From Flectonema sp. DT1601 (taxonomy: Eukaryota > Euglenozoa > Diplonemea > Diplonemida > Diplonemidae): 64,000 nt of DNA. Numbering within the stretch: the stretch's first letter is position 1; each line of letters starts with the position of its first letter. Positions 20,460-31,379 of this stretch are shown piece after piece. Under the pieces are notes generated by a model. That model had not been told where the DNA came from. It searched no databases and saw only the letters and a program-made list of their open reading frames with translations. The DNA lies in the NCBI GenBank assembly GCA_964019425.1, contig OZ025806.1, forward strand, positions 863,374 to 927,373, read 5' to 3'. A program made the translations under genes and the position numbers.

Positions 20460-22431
20460 ATTTGAACGCCCCTTAAGTACAATATCAGGTTCCCCCCATT
20501 TATTTTAAAACGAAGGCGAAGCTTCTGACCAACTTCTCTCTCTTGTTTCTACTTTGTCAAACTATCAGTCCCTCCCTAACTTATTTTATGCTTATCGATA
20601 TCGAGATTTTGAAGGCAACGTGTTCGACCTGAGAAAAGTCTGTCAGGTCGAGACGTTGATCCGTTTCATTTCATACTATTTTTTATGTGTAGACTTCCAG
20701 TTTGTGTCGTTGTCGTTACTTAACTTGTTAAGTTGAGTTTTTATTTTTGAAATATCTGTTAAATTCTCTCTTTTTTTCTTCGTAATTCTTACGGAATATA
20801 ACTAAGTTCCTCTCTCGCTTAAGTCGCCTCCTGCGACGTAATGCCCGAGGTTGATAAAGAACGTCTCTTTCCTCTAGTGTAATTCCTTATTTTATTAGTA
20901 TCATTTCTCTTTCTTATCATTACTTTATTTTTTATTTTCTGATCTAATGTGGCGTGTTCTCCCTCTCGTTGACGAAAATTGGCGTTATCAGCCGTCTCTA
21001 ACACTGTCTGCTCGCGTGGACGGTGGGTTTAGGTAGTCATTTGTTCCAGGTTATTCTACGTCTGTTATCGTCTGTGAGAGTCTCACGGTAGCGATATAAC
21101 TGTTACTCTGTGAGCTTTTCCTGGCTTTTGGCTTCCTAGGCTTCGTAAATAAATAAATAAATAAACTCCCTCATTCTCATTGAGATCTTGGGTGGGTTTA
21201 TTGTTTTCGATTCAGCGTGTTGTCAAAACTTATTTTATTGTCTTTATCAAGTGACCTTCCTTCTCTTAGTCACTGTTTGATAACTTGTTTAGTTAACTTT
21301 GATACAATTCCATTCAGCGTGTTCTTTTTTTTTATAAATATTTTTATTAGCTGAATGGTTTAATAAAGTACGTGAGGTATTCATTTTTTAGTTAAATTAA
21401 CTAACAATATACAACTATTGATGCTAGCTTTTTTTCCTTTTATTCCCTTGCTCCTTTCCTCTCTTCTTTGTCAGAACGAAAAATAATGTTCCAACAGCTT
21501 TAGATTATATATATGTCTTTATGGAACAGCAGAACAACTGTGTTTTTATAACTTGTCTTTTTCTTTTTTTTTTTTTCCTCTCTGATTTAGTGCATTTGTT
21601 TGTACACGCCGTACCGGAAGAGAATTTATACTTGCTAGCCCGTCCTAGCGAGCTTTTATTTTCGTTTCTTACGTTAAGAACTACTTCAGAAAACTTCGAA
21701 GTCCCCAGAACTTAATGATAAAGGCCAAAGCTGAAACTGCATTTTTCACAATGTCATACGGAACAACAGAACAATTTATTTAATGTTTTCACTATCTTAT
21801 TTCTTCTCGATACCTTTTTTAATAATCCCATATACTAACTACCTGTGGTATACTGAAGACTGTCAATAATGGGACTCAGACATCTGTACACCTAAACTTA
21901 TTCAAACTTTAGGAACGTAATATTATTTACATGTTAGTGAATCTATTCTTGGAAACTGTGGTACGAATTGGGGGGTCCACTTAGATTCCTTAGACTTGTT
22001 ATAGCATTGATGTCTCCAATCGCAGCTCAGGGTGGAGCATGGTCGAGTACTGTTGTGATGGACTCAGAAATACGACCTAAAGTAGAGGATCAGCTCTCAG
22101 CATTATATGATAATAGTGGGTAGCTGCTGACAAGTAAAAACACGCGAAGTAAAGAATCGCTTTGTTCTCTAATTCATTTGATCAGCTCATTAGTTGGGTC
22201 AGACTCTTTCATTTCAACATGGAAGACGGTTATCGTTGTGAATGACACGATGTTTGTACGCTTCCTTATCGGAAAGTGAAAATGAGTAGAAATATTACTT
22301 TCCTAAAACAGCACAAAATATATTCTGTTCCGCTCTCTCTTTCTCGGTGGGGCTTTTATAATATCAAGAAAGTTGAAAGGTTTCTTTATTATTTTATTTA
22401 TCATTCCCCCAACCACAGTAATGTATCCATA
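20460..22431. repeat. 5' region of EGF gene 3 with a LINE remnant tail
   Basis: 20460-20805 matches 485-835 and 20806-20945 matches 1903-2045, so the LINE coding segment present in unit 1 is absent here. 20945-21160 is unique to this copy and ends in (taaa)n at 21150-21165, a LINE-like tail. 21625-22431 matches 2215-3008, the EGF 5' flank. No gene was identified. Confidence 0.7.
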
Positions 22432-25400
22432 ATGAACACTATGTCTCTTGTTCTTGTTTTAACACTTTGTGGTATCAGTCTTGGATATCCAGTACAGTGT
22501 GGAAGGATCACAGCTCAACCTGAATGTACTTCATCACGTTGGTGTTTTTGGGCGCGAAACAATGAATGTGCTCCAATTATACAATGTAAAAATGTGTTGG
22601 TAGGTGTTCCACCTGTGCGAACTCATTGTGACGACATTTCTTCGTGCAGGTGGGATGATCAAACAGACAGCTGTGTCATTCCGTGTACATATTATAGTAC
22701 AGAAATGGAATGCAACAATTCACCATATGGTAGTCAATGTAACTGGTTCGCTGGTAACTGCGATAACGAACATACCATATTTCCAGTAAATAGCGATACC
22801 GAGTACTGCTTACGTAGAGGAGCATATAATACCGCAACATCCAAATGCGATTGCCTAGGTGAGGCTACCTTAGACCAATGCCAGGGATGTCCGGATCTAT
22901 TTGACACCTTACATTCCTGTTCTATATGTGTGACACAGAAACACGGTTCAGGTAATATTTGCAGATTATGTGACGTCAATTTAGATTGTAGTAATCACGC
23001 ACACAGCGTATCCTCTGGAAATGTGACGAATCTGGGTTGTAATTGCAACTGTTCTGCAGGTTTCACAGGAAACACATGTAGTTCCTGTGACACTGGTTAT
23101 TTTGGTACCAATTGCACTGCTTGTGATAATGCTTATTGTAACAATCATGTTAAGTTAGGTAATGTTCCTCAAGTTAGAAACGGTAGTATCACCACATGTG
23201 ACTGCAACTGTGCTGACGAATACAGCGGGCCACGCTGTAATACATGTGAGAATAACCACATCGATTATCCTAATTGTGTGAGGTGTGACTTGGGTATTCA
23301 TTGCAATGCAAATGCGGGGTCGGTAATGTCAACAGCCTCTAACTCGAAATGCAGCTGCAGTTGTACATCTGGATATACAGGAGATGCTTGTGACATCTGT
23401 GACACAAACTACGTACGTGATCCCAGTCTACCTGGGATCAAATGCCGACAATGCAGTGTAGTCACAGACTGCAACAGCAGAGCTACAAGTGTAATCCAGC
23501 AGGGCAATAGTTGTGTGTGCAGCTGCAGAAACAAGTGGGACCCTGCAGACAATTGTGTCAGCTGTAATCCTCCGTACGCAGGAACAGATTGTGATACGTG
23601 TATGCCGGGTCATATTAACTATCCAAATTGTACTTTATGTACTTTGAACGATTGCAATAACAGAGCATCAAGTGTAACATCAAATGCTAACAAGTGTATG
23701 TGCAGTTGTGTTGGGAATTGGAATGGTGAGTCATGCGACAACTGTCCAATCCCTTTGGGTGGATCACAGTGTGAATGCAGTGTTGAAAGCCATTGTGGGG
23801 GTACAAATAGAGCAATCGAGTCCAAGACAGTTACAGTAAATAATGTTTCATCTTGTAGCTGCGTCTGTTCAGGTAACTGGCAAGGTACTAATTGTAGTGA
23901 ATGTGCACATCCCTACTCGGGAAGTAATTGTAATGCTCACGTTTCGGTTCGTGAAACCTGCCCGCTGCAATTCACAGGAGCAAATTGCAGTGAATGTGCA
24001 CGTGGTCGGGTGAACTACCCCACTTGCGATATCTGCGACATCAGTATTTGTGAACAACATCGAAATCCGCTAACAATGCGAATCAGACGGAATGGTAGCG
24101 AACCGGAGTGTCAATGTGTCTATAAGGATGATGTCACTGCGTGTGCGGCACCTTTTTATACTTCTTCTTGTGAGGCTTGCAGCTTACCAATCCATTGTAC
24201 TGGAGATGCCTATGCTGTGGAAGTTGATGAGGATGACCCGAATAGTTGTTTGTGTCAATGTAGAAATGCTTCTCAAAGTTGTCAGCGAGGAGAATCAACA
24301 GCTTCACCAGTTTCGATTAATCCGATTAATGTGTTTGAAAGTAAAGGGTCTGTACCTGTTGGGATAGTAGCGTCAGGTAGTATCGGAGGAACATCAGTAG
24401 CTCGTCTTAAAGCAATCAGCGCTTTGTGTGGAAAGGAAGACGACGTTCTTGATCCGGAGGTGGATCCACTTAAACTGAAGGTTGGGAATTCTAAATACGC
24501 TGCTTACACGGGAGGTGTTCTTGGAAATTGTGTTTTCGTCCTTTCGCCAATAATTGTTCATCTCACTGCTGTCTTAATCCGAACAAGGTATCCAAACCGA
24601 GTAGAATTTAACGAAGCAGCAGCTGACTTGCGGTTCCCGTACATCAGTTTGTTCTTTGTTATTTTCATGTTTCACGGAATGGCCACTTGTGGACTGAAGC
24701 TTCTAATATTTGGAGGTGCTGGTGAAAAGGTGTTGGGGGTTTCTGTCCTTCTTTCATTTAACATTGGATTTCTTGTATTGATTGTAGCAAAGACGAGAAG
24801 CTTGTCGAAGGACATTACGTACTTTGACAGGTCAGGAACTACACTCGTGAGTAGATACTTCTTTGGAAATGGAGAATGGGTGTCTGCAACACAGAAGAGA
24901 AAAGTGCATCGATGGGGATTGTTATTTGAGATGTATAGACCAGGTTTTACTTGGTTCTTGATATGTGAATGTATAGTTTTACTCACCATAACTGTGGTAC
25001 AGGTGAGTGAGGCCAGCCGAATGCTCAGTTGCAGGAATTTGGCGGGTTTGCTGGTAGCTCTCTTTGGAGGATTGACTCTGGTAATTATGTATTTCGGACC
25101 TTGGGCATGTCGTTTTGACAATCATGGGAACGGACTCATCCTTGGACTTGAAACTGTTGCTTGTGGTTTCTTAGTCAGAGGTTTCAGCACGGAAGACCGT
25201 TCTGACATGGGATTCACATATGCCAGCAATATATTAATTGTAGTTAGCTACTTGACTGTTGCTAAGGGATTCATTGATCCTTTTCTGTTGTTATATGTTG
25301 AATGGACTCGTAGATCAACAATTCAAGATAATTATAATGACGTTTGTCACACAGAAGAGAAATGTCAACAACTGGAAGTCACAGATGAATTGCTTGAAGA

Positions 25401-25695
25401 CGATGACTTTGTTCAATATCCGTTGCCTGAATTCGAAATGACTGTGAAGGGTTGTGTTGACTTTAATGATCCGATATGCAATGAGGGTGGTAAGAGTACT
25501 CCTTCACTCACAAACATACGAAGCGCTCCCACTCCGGAAGTCACGTTTCAGAGAATAGCAAGTCCCCTGTCTGCTAGAAATTCTGCTGCTGCTCGCAATC
25601 TCAACTCTTCAACGAGAGAATCTCTTCTTAGAATTGCTTCATACCCGTTGCTTGAAAAGCAAAGGAATGATTGTCTTGTTCACGTTTGTCCATGA
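22432..25695 (+). CDS. EGF-repeat seven-pass membrane protein, copy 3
   Basis: A 1087-residue paralogue and the longest of the three. It shares the signal peptide, EGF/laminin-like ectodomain, seven hydrophobic segments and tail. The EGF junction at 23909-24001 carries 31 extra residues relative to copy 1, including NAHVSVRETCPLQFTGANC, which completes a module missing from copies 1 and 2. Its variable patch (nt about 22770-22960) resembles copy 1, not copy 2, while the 3' half (for example FNIGF and DDFVQYP) resembles copy 2, so the three genes look like mosaics. The upstream frame open from 22276 is not used for the start, for the reason given for copy 1. Confidence 0.9.
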   Translation: MNTMSLVLVLTLCGISLGYPVQCGRITAQPECTSSRWCFWARNNECAPIIQCKNVLVGVPPVRTHCDDISSCRWDDQTDSCVIPCTYYSTEMECNNSPYGSQCNWFAGNCDNEHTIFPVNSDTEYCLRRGAYNTATSKCDCLGEATLDQCQGCPDLFDTLHSCSICVTQKHGSGNICRLCDVNLDCSNHAHSVSSGNVTNLGCNCNCSAGFTGNTCSSCDTGYFGTNCTACDNAYCNNHVKLGNVPQVRNGSITTCDCNCADEYSGPRCNTCENNHIDYPNCVRCDLGIHCNANAGSVMSTASNSKCSCSCTSGYTGDACDICDTNYVRDPSLPGIKCRQCSVVTDCNSRATSVIQQGNSCVCSCRNKWDPADNCVSCNPPYAGTDCDTCMPGHINYPNCTLCTLNDCNNRASSVTSNANKCMCSCVGNWNGESCDNCPIPLGGSQCECSVESHCGGTNRAIESKTVTVNNVSSCSCVCSGNWQGTNCSECAHPYSGSNCNAHVSVRETCPLQFTGANCSECARGRVNYPTCDICDISICEQHRNPLTMRIRRNGSEPECQCVYKDDVTACAAPFYTSSCEACSLPIHCTGDAYAVEVDEDDPNSCLCQCRNASQSCQRGESTASPVSINPINVFESKGSVPVGIVASGSIGGTSVARLKAISALCGKEDDVLDPEVDPLKLKVGNSKYAAYTGGVLGNCVFVLSPIIVHLTAVLIRTRYPNRVEFNEAAADLRFPYISLFFVIFMFHGMATCGLKLLIFGGAGEKVLGVSVLLSFNIGFLVLIVAKTRSLSKDITYFDRSGTTLVSRYFFGNGEWVSATQKRKVHRWGLLFEMYRPGFTWFLICECIVLLTITVVQVSEASRMLSCRNLAGLLVALFGGLTLVIMYFGPWACRFDNHGNGLILGLETVACGFLVRGFSTEDRSDMGFTYASNILIVVSYLTVAKGFIDPFLLLYVEWTRRSTIQDNYNDVCHTEEKCQQLEVTDELLEDDDFVQYPLPEFEMTVKGCVDFNDPICNEGGKSTPSLTNIRSAPTPEVTFQRIASPLSARNSAAARNLNSSTRESLLRIASYPLLEKQRNDCLVHVCP

Positions 25696-25721
25696 GCTGT
25701 GAGAAGTCGAGTTTTCTTTAT

Positions 25722-25950
25722 TGTTCGAGTCCGAATGGACTGGCGAGCGTAACACTTCGAGGAGCCTTGTTGTTCCGAGAGTTTGAGTTTTATTTATGGC
25801 CAGTTCCTACGGTTCGTCCCCTACTCACTTCTTGTGGGTGGGAGGCACTACCCGGATGTGTATTTGATGCAGGGTCTTTGTAAGGTACTAGTGATTCCGG
25901 ATTCTGTGGGTAAGAATTCTGTGGCTTTTTCCTTCTTCCACTTTTTCTCA
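25722..25950. other. extra segment in the 3' flank of EGF gene 3
   Basis: About 230 bp lies between 'gagttttcttt' and 'attattattccattcatt' in copy 3, where copies 1 and 2 have only a short run of T/A triplets. It is richer in GC than its flanks and has no clear terminal repeats or motif. It is probably an insertion in copy 3; its identity is unknown. Confidence 0.6.
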
Positions 25951-28900
25951 ACATTATTATTCCATTCATTCTTTTTAATAATTGTCTCTATTTACATAAA
26001 TATAATTATATTGAATTCATACTTTCCTTCGATTCCGAACTTTGAGGAATAACAACCGACAATGTGATATTTGCTTCGATTCCATTATATTTGAGTATTT
26101 GTGTGGTAATAAGGATTTGATTATTGTTATTGTTGTAATGATGTTCTTTTTGGATGTCTCACCATTCCAATGAAACGATTGCAAGCCACTCCGGGTGTGT
26201 AGCTAAATAAGGAGGCTCTTAATTGATATTTCACGGCGTTCTTTACTATTTTGTCTTGTTTATCATTATTCTCTCTTTTATTTGACTCATTGGTACGAGA
26301 GAAGCTCTTTCAGCGTAGACACGTTTTAGCGCGGTAGAAACTTCCCGCACGGACCCAAGTGTTTAAACTGCTTAAAGTGTGCTAATCAGGCTGAAGAAGG
26401 TTGAGGAAGTTCTCGTTGGTATTTTGGAGAAAAAAAAATGCGGATCAGCAAGGACCTATAATTGACTGTCCATTGCGCGATTCCTTTTTTTTCTGTTCCT
26501 TACAGATTAGGATATTCATATTTCCCTGATGATGTGGTACTCTTTTTTTAATCCTTGATATGCCCCTTGCGTTATTGTTTCAGTGTTTTTATTTTCACAG
26601 TCGTGTAGTATTGATAGAAGGACGCTGTCCACGGAAAGTGAGAAATAAAATTTCCGTCCGGACCCAAGGCGCGATTTCATCTGAAAAGTCGATAAATGAG
26701 TTACTGTCCAATAGCCGAATGTATTTTTCAAATCATGAGTTAAATTCTGTCCATGGCCATTATTTGCTGTGATCTTCGATCTTCTCCCTCTCTTATTTTA
26801 TTGTCTTTATCAAGTGACCTTCCTTCTCTTAGTCACTGTTTGATAACTTGTTTAGTTAACTTTGATACAATTCATATATTTATATTATTATAAAATATGC
26901 TCAAAGAACTTTCCCTCTCCTTTGCTCTCAAGTGTGAGAAGTGTTACCTTGAACTCACTTCTTGCTCTTTTTAACTCAAAAGTAGTAAAGTAGTTTGAAA
27001 CTCACAGGTGTGTTTCTCACATGGAGACTTTTGTATGAATTTTGCTATTCATCAGTTACCAGTCAGTAGTAGTTATACTGACTAATTGTGGCGCAGTTTT
27101 AACTATAAACTAACTGACTTCTTGCCTGACCCTTTTGTTTTCATTTCTTGCTGAGTGATATGGCTATGTGTTGCCCAATTTTGGTTGTTCTTTTATAAAG
27201 CTGTCAATAAGCCGCAGGTAATTATAATCCTTTGGACAACTGGGGATGAAAGATCCTCGGTACTGTTCCGGGGGTTTCTATTTTCTTTCGTGGTATGTGG
27301 GCATACGACACACATAGTCGTGTTATGAAGAAAGATACTGTATGGAATAATATTTTTTAAAAAGTTTTCACTCCCTCCCCATGAATCCTTTCGCATCGTA
27401 TCGAAATCCCCCCTTTTCCATGTTGAGATCCATGCTGCTTTTCCTTTATATCCCAAAACAAGTGCACTATCAAAAGACAAGCTTGGTGCACTATAGGGAG
27501 TGCCGAATGGACGGAGACTGAGAGTTGTGCTTATACCTGTACAGGTATAAGCACACTTTAACCTTCCCATTCATTGGCAGTTTAGTTGGTTATAGGTTTT
27601 CAGTGATCAATCGCGACGATAAGGTAGATCGTTTGGGTCGCTAATTTAGAGCGAACCAATTTGGATAGTTTCCGGGCAGTGAGTGAGTTCGTCCTTCCCA
27701 GGCTGTTAACACCGAGCGGACTGCTGAAGACTCGAGTAGTCTAGGAAAGCCTTTCGTCGGGTTCGTCAACTGTTAACCTTTGTTTTTATTTGTGCGCGCT
27801 TATTTTAATTTGCAGCTGTTTTTCATTGTTGCGATAGCGTAAGCAAGAGTACGTTCACGTGGCCTCCATCAAAGAAATCAGGCCAATGTTGCGATGCCTC
27901 CTGTTTAATGATGACAGTACTTTTATTGTTTTTATTTTTGTATCAAATTTATTTAATCATAGTATCAAAATTTCTTTCTCTGAAGCAACGATTTTGTGCG
28001 GATGGAACCCAGTTATGATGATTCATGTCTAATTTGTGCGTGTTAACCCTTGATTTATATAGCCAAGTCACCCCCCTACTCATTTTCTTTAGTTGTTTCA
28101 ACCTGTTAGCCTCTGGTTAGAGTTTTCTCAAAAACTAAACAAAAACTTCAAAAATGCTAAGGAAAGCATCACCATAGTCACTGTATCCTTAACAAATGTT
28201 AAATTATCGTTTAGGTTATGATACAATACAGTTGTATTTTACGAAATCAAACAACGAACCTCCTCATAACCTCTCATTTATATTTTAACACGATGACTGA
28301 ATTTTTCACCTTTGATTGTACCTCTTAGTCAACTCTCGGTTGTTTATACATTCTGAAAAATAGATGACCTGCTTTTTACTAGCGACGGTCAAACAAAGTA
28401 AATAACACCTTTTGAGGTTTGAATCTAGTGAGTGATACTGATGTCTTTCCGCTGTTTGTCTCGACACTTTACTTCTGAAGTCATATTATATGATTACTTT
28501 TGATTACTTGTTTTATACTTTCAGTGACTCTGAATAATTCTTTATAATTTATAAATAATGGGGGGGGGGGAAAAGAAATACACTTTTTTACTATTTTTTT
28601 ATGTTTTTTTTTCAATAATCATTAAAATTTCACAATCAAGAGCTGTTGACTAATCTGAAGCACAAGGAAGCTAAACAGAAATGTCCATTTGGTGAAAAGA
28701 CTGAGAAACTTTAGCAACCTTTTCCTCAAAAGATAACAAATGTTGTTTTTGTGTGAAATTTTTTTTTTCTCTTTTTTGTACCAACTTAATGGAAGAAGGA
28801 ACTATTCAGATTGAAAGCCGCTATTTCTTATGCGCGACACGACAGTATTCTGTCTGCATTCAACTAAATATAAGGCTATTTCTGAAAGGTTTTTACATCC

Positions 28901-30968
28901 ATTTATGCACTCGTGTCTTATGATTATTTCATTCATTCCGTAGTGTGCTGTTGGTAGCACACTTGTGATCCGTATTGAAAGAATCATTTCTGTGTTGTGA
29001 TTTACTAACTGCTTGTTCACATTGGAGTAAGAGGGTACTTAATTTAAAATAATATAGTTTTTGTTTATTTTATGCTTAATAATCAATATCGAGATTTTGA
29101 AGGCAACGTGTTCGACCTGAGAAAAGTCTGTCAGGTCGAGGCGTAGGTTCGTTTCATACTATTTTTTATGTGTAGACTTCGAGTGTGTTTCATTGTCGTT
29201 ATCATACTTAACTTGTTGAGTTAAGTTTTTTTTTATTTTTGAAATATCTGTTTAATTGTCTCTTTTTTTCTTCGTCATTCATATGGAATATAACTCCCTC
29301 ATTCTCATTGAGATTTTGGGTGGGTTTATGAGTTTCCATTCAGCGTGTTGTCTTTTTCTATTTTATACTTAATAGCTTATCATTAGAATAATGAAGACTA
29401 TCAATAATGGGACTCAGACATCTGTACACCTAAACTTATTCAAACTTTAAGAATGTAATATTCCATGGGCTATTACGTTCTTATGTTTCTGTCTCAATTT
29501 ATTTGTTGATGTTCTTTTTTTGTTTCTTTTCTTAAAAACCTCCCTTGCTTCTTCTTTTCTTGGTGGTTGTACTTTGCTTCCCCTTTGTGTAAGTTACTAC
29601 TTAAAACACTACGTGCGTCTGTTATAAATTATTCGATTTGTGAGAGTATTATCGGAATTTTTTTGTTCGGGTAAGAGGTTTTTTTTTTTTTTTTTGTAAT
29701 TAAGTTTTATCATAAGTCTTGTTTGATTTCGAATGTGTAAACTCCTCACTAGACAAAAAGCTACCTCGCTCTGTCTATATTGCTGCTTATGTTGCAACTT
29801 GAATTCTGATTGCGTGGTTTCGTCTGGTGAATTATGTGAAAGGTCGAATCGACTAACTTCATTAAAGATTATGAAATATCAAAAAAAAAAAAAAAAAAAA
29901 ACGATTTATTTCTTTTTATTAAATCATTTTGTTTCAAGGGCTGCCAATCTGGCGCTAATATTTGATGCTCTACGAGTTTTTTTATTACCAACGTTGTTTT
30001 TGTGCTTCCGCTCAAGCTACACATGTCTAATATCCTGATTGATCCTTTTATCTTAAGAACGTTTCCAGCGTGTCCCAGATGATTGCCTTACATGGTTACT
30101 AATACACCCTGATATGTGTAGCTCATTGGGTACGTATGGCAGAACCTCAATCCAAGTTGTGTGTGACTCTCCATAACTATCATCAGGGCTGAATCCTCAA
30201 TCCCTTATGAGAATTTGGTTGCAGCATTTGAGAATATTAAAGCGCAGTAGCCTCACTCTATAAAGATGCTTCCTACTTCCAATAGGAAAGGTACTTATCA
30301 TTGTGAGAATTCTGCCTTCTTGATTCTCAATAACAGATGTGTTTAGGAACAGACTCTGACACGGATATGATATTAAACAACAGACTCTGTTGTTGGCATT
30401 GAACCTTATAGAGAACTACTCGTCATGACTGCTTAGTATGAAGATTAATATTATTACACATAGTCAAGAATTTACTTTCTTTAATTGACTGATAACCTGA
30501 CTAATATAAGGAACCTACCCTCCGAAGGTCCGGCGCAGTTATGACCATAAACTGACTGTCATCTTACTGATCTTTTTTTGTTTTCATTTCTTGCTGAGTG
30601 ATATGGCAATGTGTTGCCCAATTTTTAGTTGTGTTTTTTTTATAAAGCTTTCAGTCTTAGCTAACTCCTGAAACAACTTATTCCACTGTTTTAATGCAGC
30701 AGAGCAATGTGTTTTAACCACATATTTTTGTTTCTTTTTCCATATATTTCGCATTATCTATGTAATAAATTCATTTTCTAACTAACTCCATTATAGGATT
30801 ATGTGGAACCCTATTTAATTAACAAACTAAACATCTGAATATTCGCGGTGCCATGAATCTCATAAATCTTCAGCATCGGTGTTTGAGTACGAGTGGAATT
30901 ATTTATGTGCTTTATAGTTGTTTTGATGTCCTTACGATTTTATTGTTTTTTTTTTTTTTGTGATAACC
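25951..30968. repeat. duplicated spacer between EGF gene 3 and gene B
   Basis: Matches the spacer of unit 1 in order: 25951-27090 with 6200-7387, an R1 copy (27092-27385), and 28122-30720 with 9968-12240. It lacks the pogo element (compare the site near 26880, single TA) and adds the palindrome and conserved block at 27526-27950 and an extra stretch at 29351-29705. There is a 20-base A run at about 29882. No coding region is seen. Confidence 0.7.
27526..27555. repeat. perfect 30-bp palindrome, second copy
   Basis: Identical in sequence to 20035-20064, with the same downstream block. The bases just upstream differ between the two copies while the palindrome itself is unchanged. Confidence 0.85.
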
Positions 30969-31379
30969 TCTCCCCGCGAAATGGAGCTCTTGATAACTAA
31001 CTTGAATTAGTTCACTATTTTATAACAAACTCATATACTAGCTTTGATTTCGATTCTACAAACCTATCTTGTCTCCGTCACGGGGCAAGAAACTCCCTCG
31101 CCTCTGACTATTTTAGTTGTTTATGTTGCAACTTGAATTCTGTTTGATTGCGTGGTTTCGGCAGTTCGTCTGGTGAATTGTGAAAGCAGTCGACCAACTT
31201 CATTAAAGATTATGAAATAATGTCAGAAAAGAATAACAATTTACTTCCTTTTAAAATCATTTTGTTTCAAAGGAATATACACGTCAGATATGAAGAAACA
31301 GGCAGAGCAACCTTATGAAGAGTACAGGTATTTTTATATCTCTTTATTATAATAACATTTCATTAGTTCTTTTTGCAAT

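Larger units (their letters stand above)
18771..20460. repeat. shortened spacer between EGF genes 2 and 3
   Basis: Equivalent to 25950-27960 but with internal losses. There is an extra stretch at about 19008-19145 not seen in the other copies, then an R1 repeat (19690-19905) lacking its head, a 30-bp palindrome, and a 380-bp conserved block (20066-20450) shared with 27557-27950. At about 20460 it jumps to the sequence that lies at 485 in unit 1. The gamma spacer (9968-12240 type) and gene B expected here are missing, so a large deletion or unequal exchange joined the two units. Confidence 0.7.
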
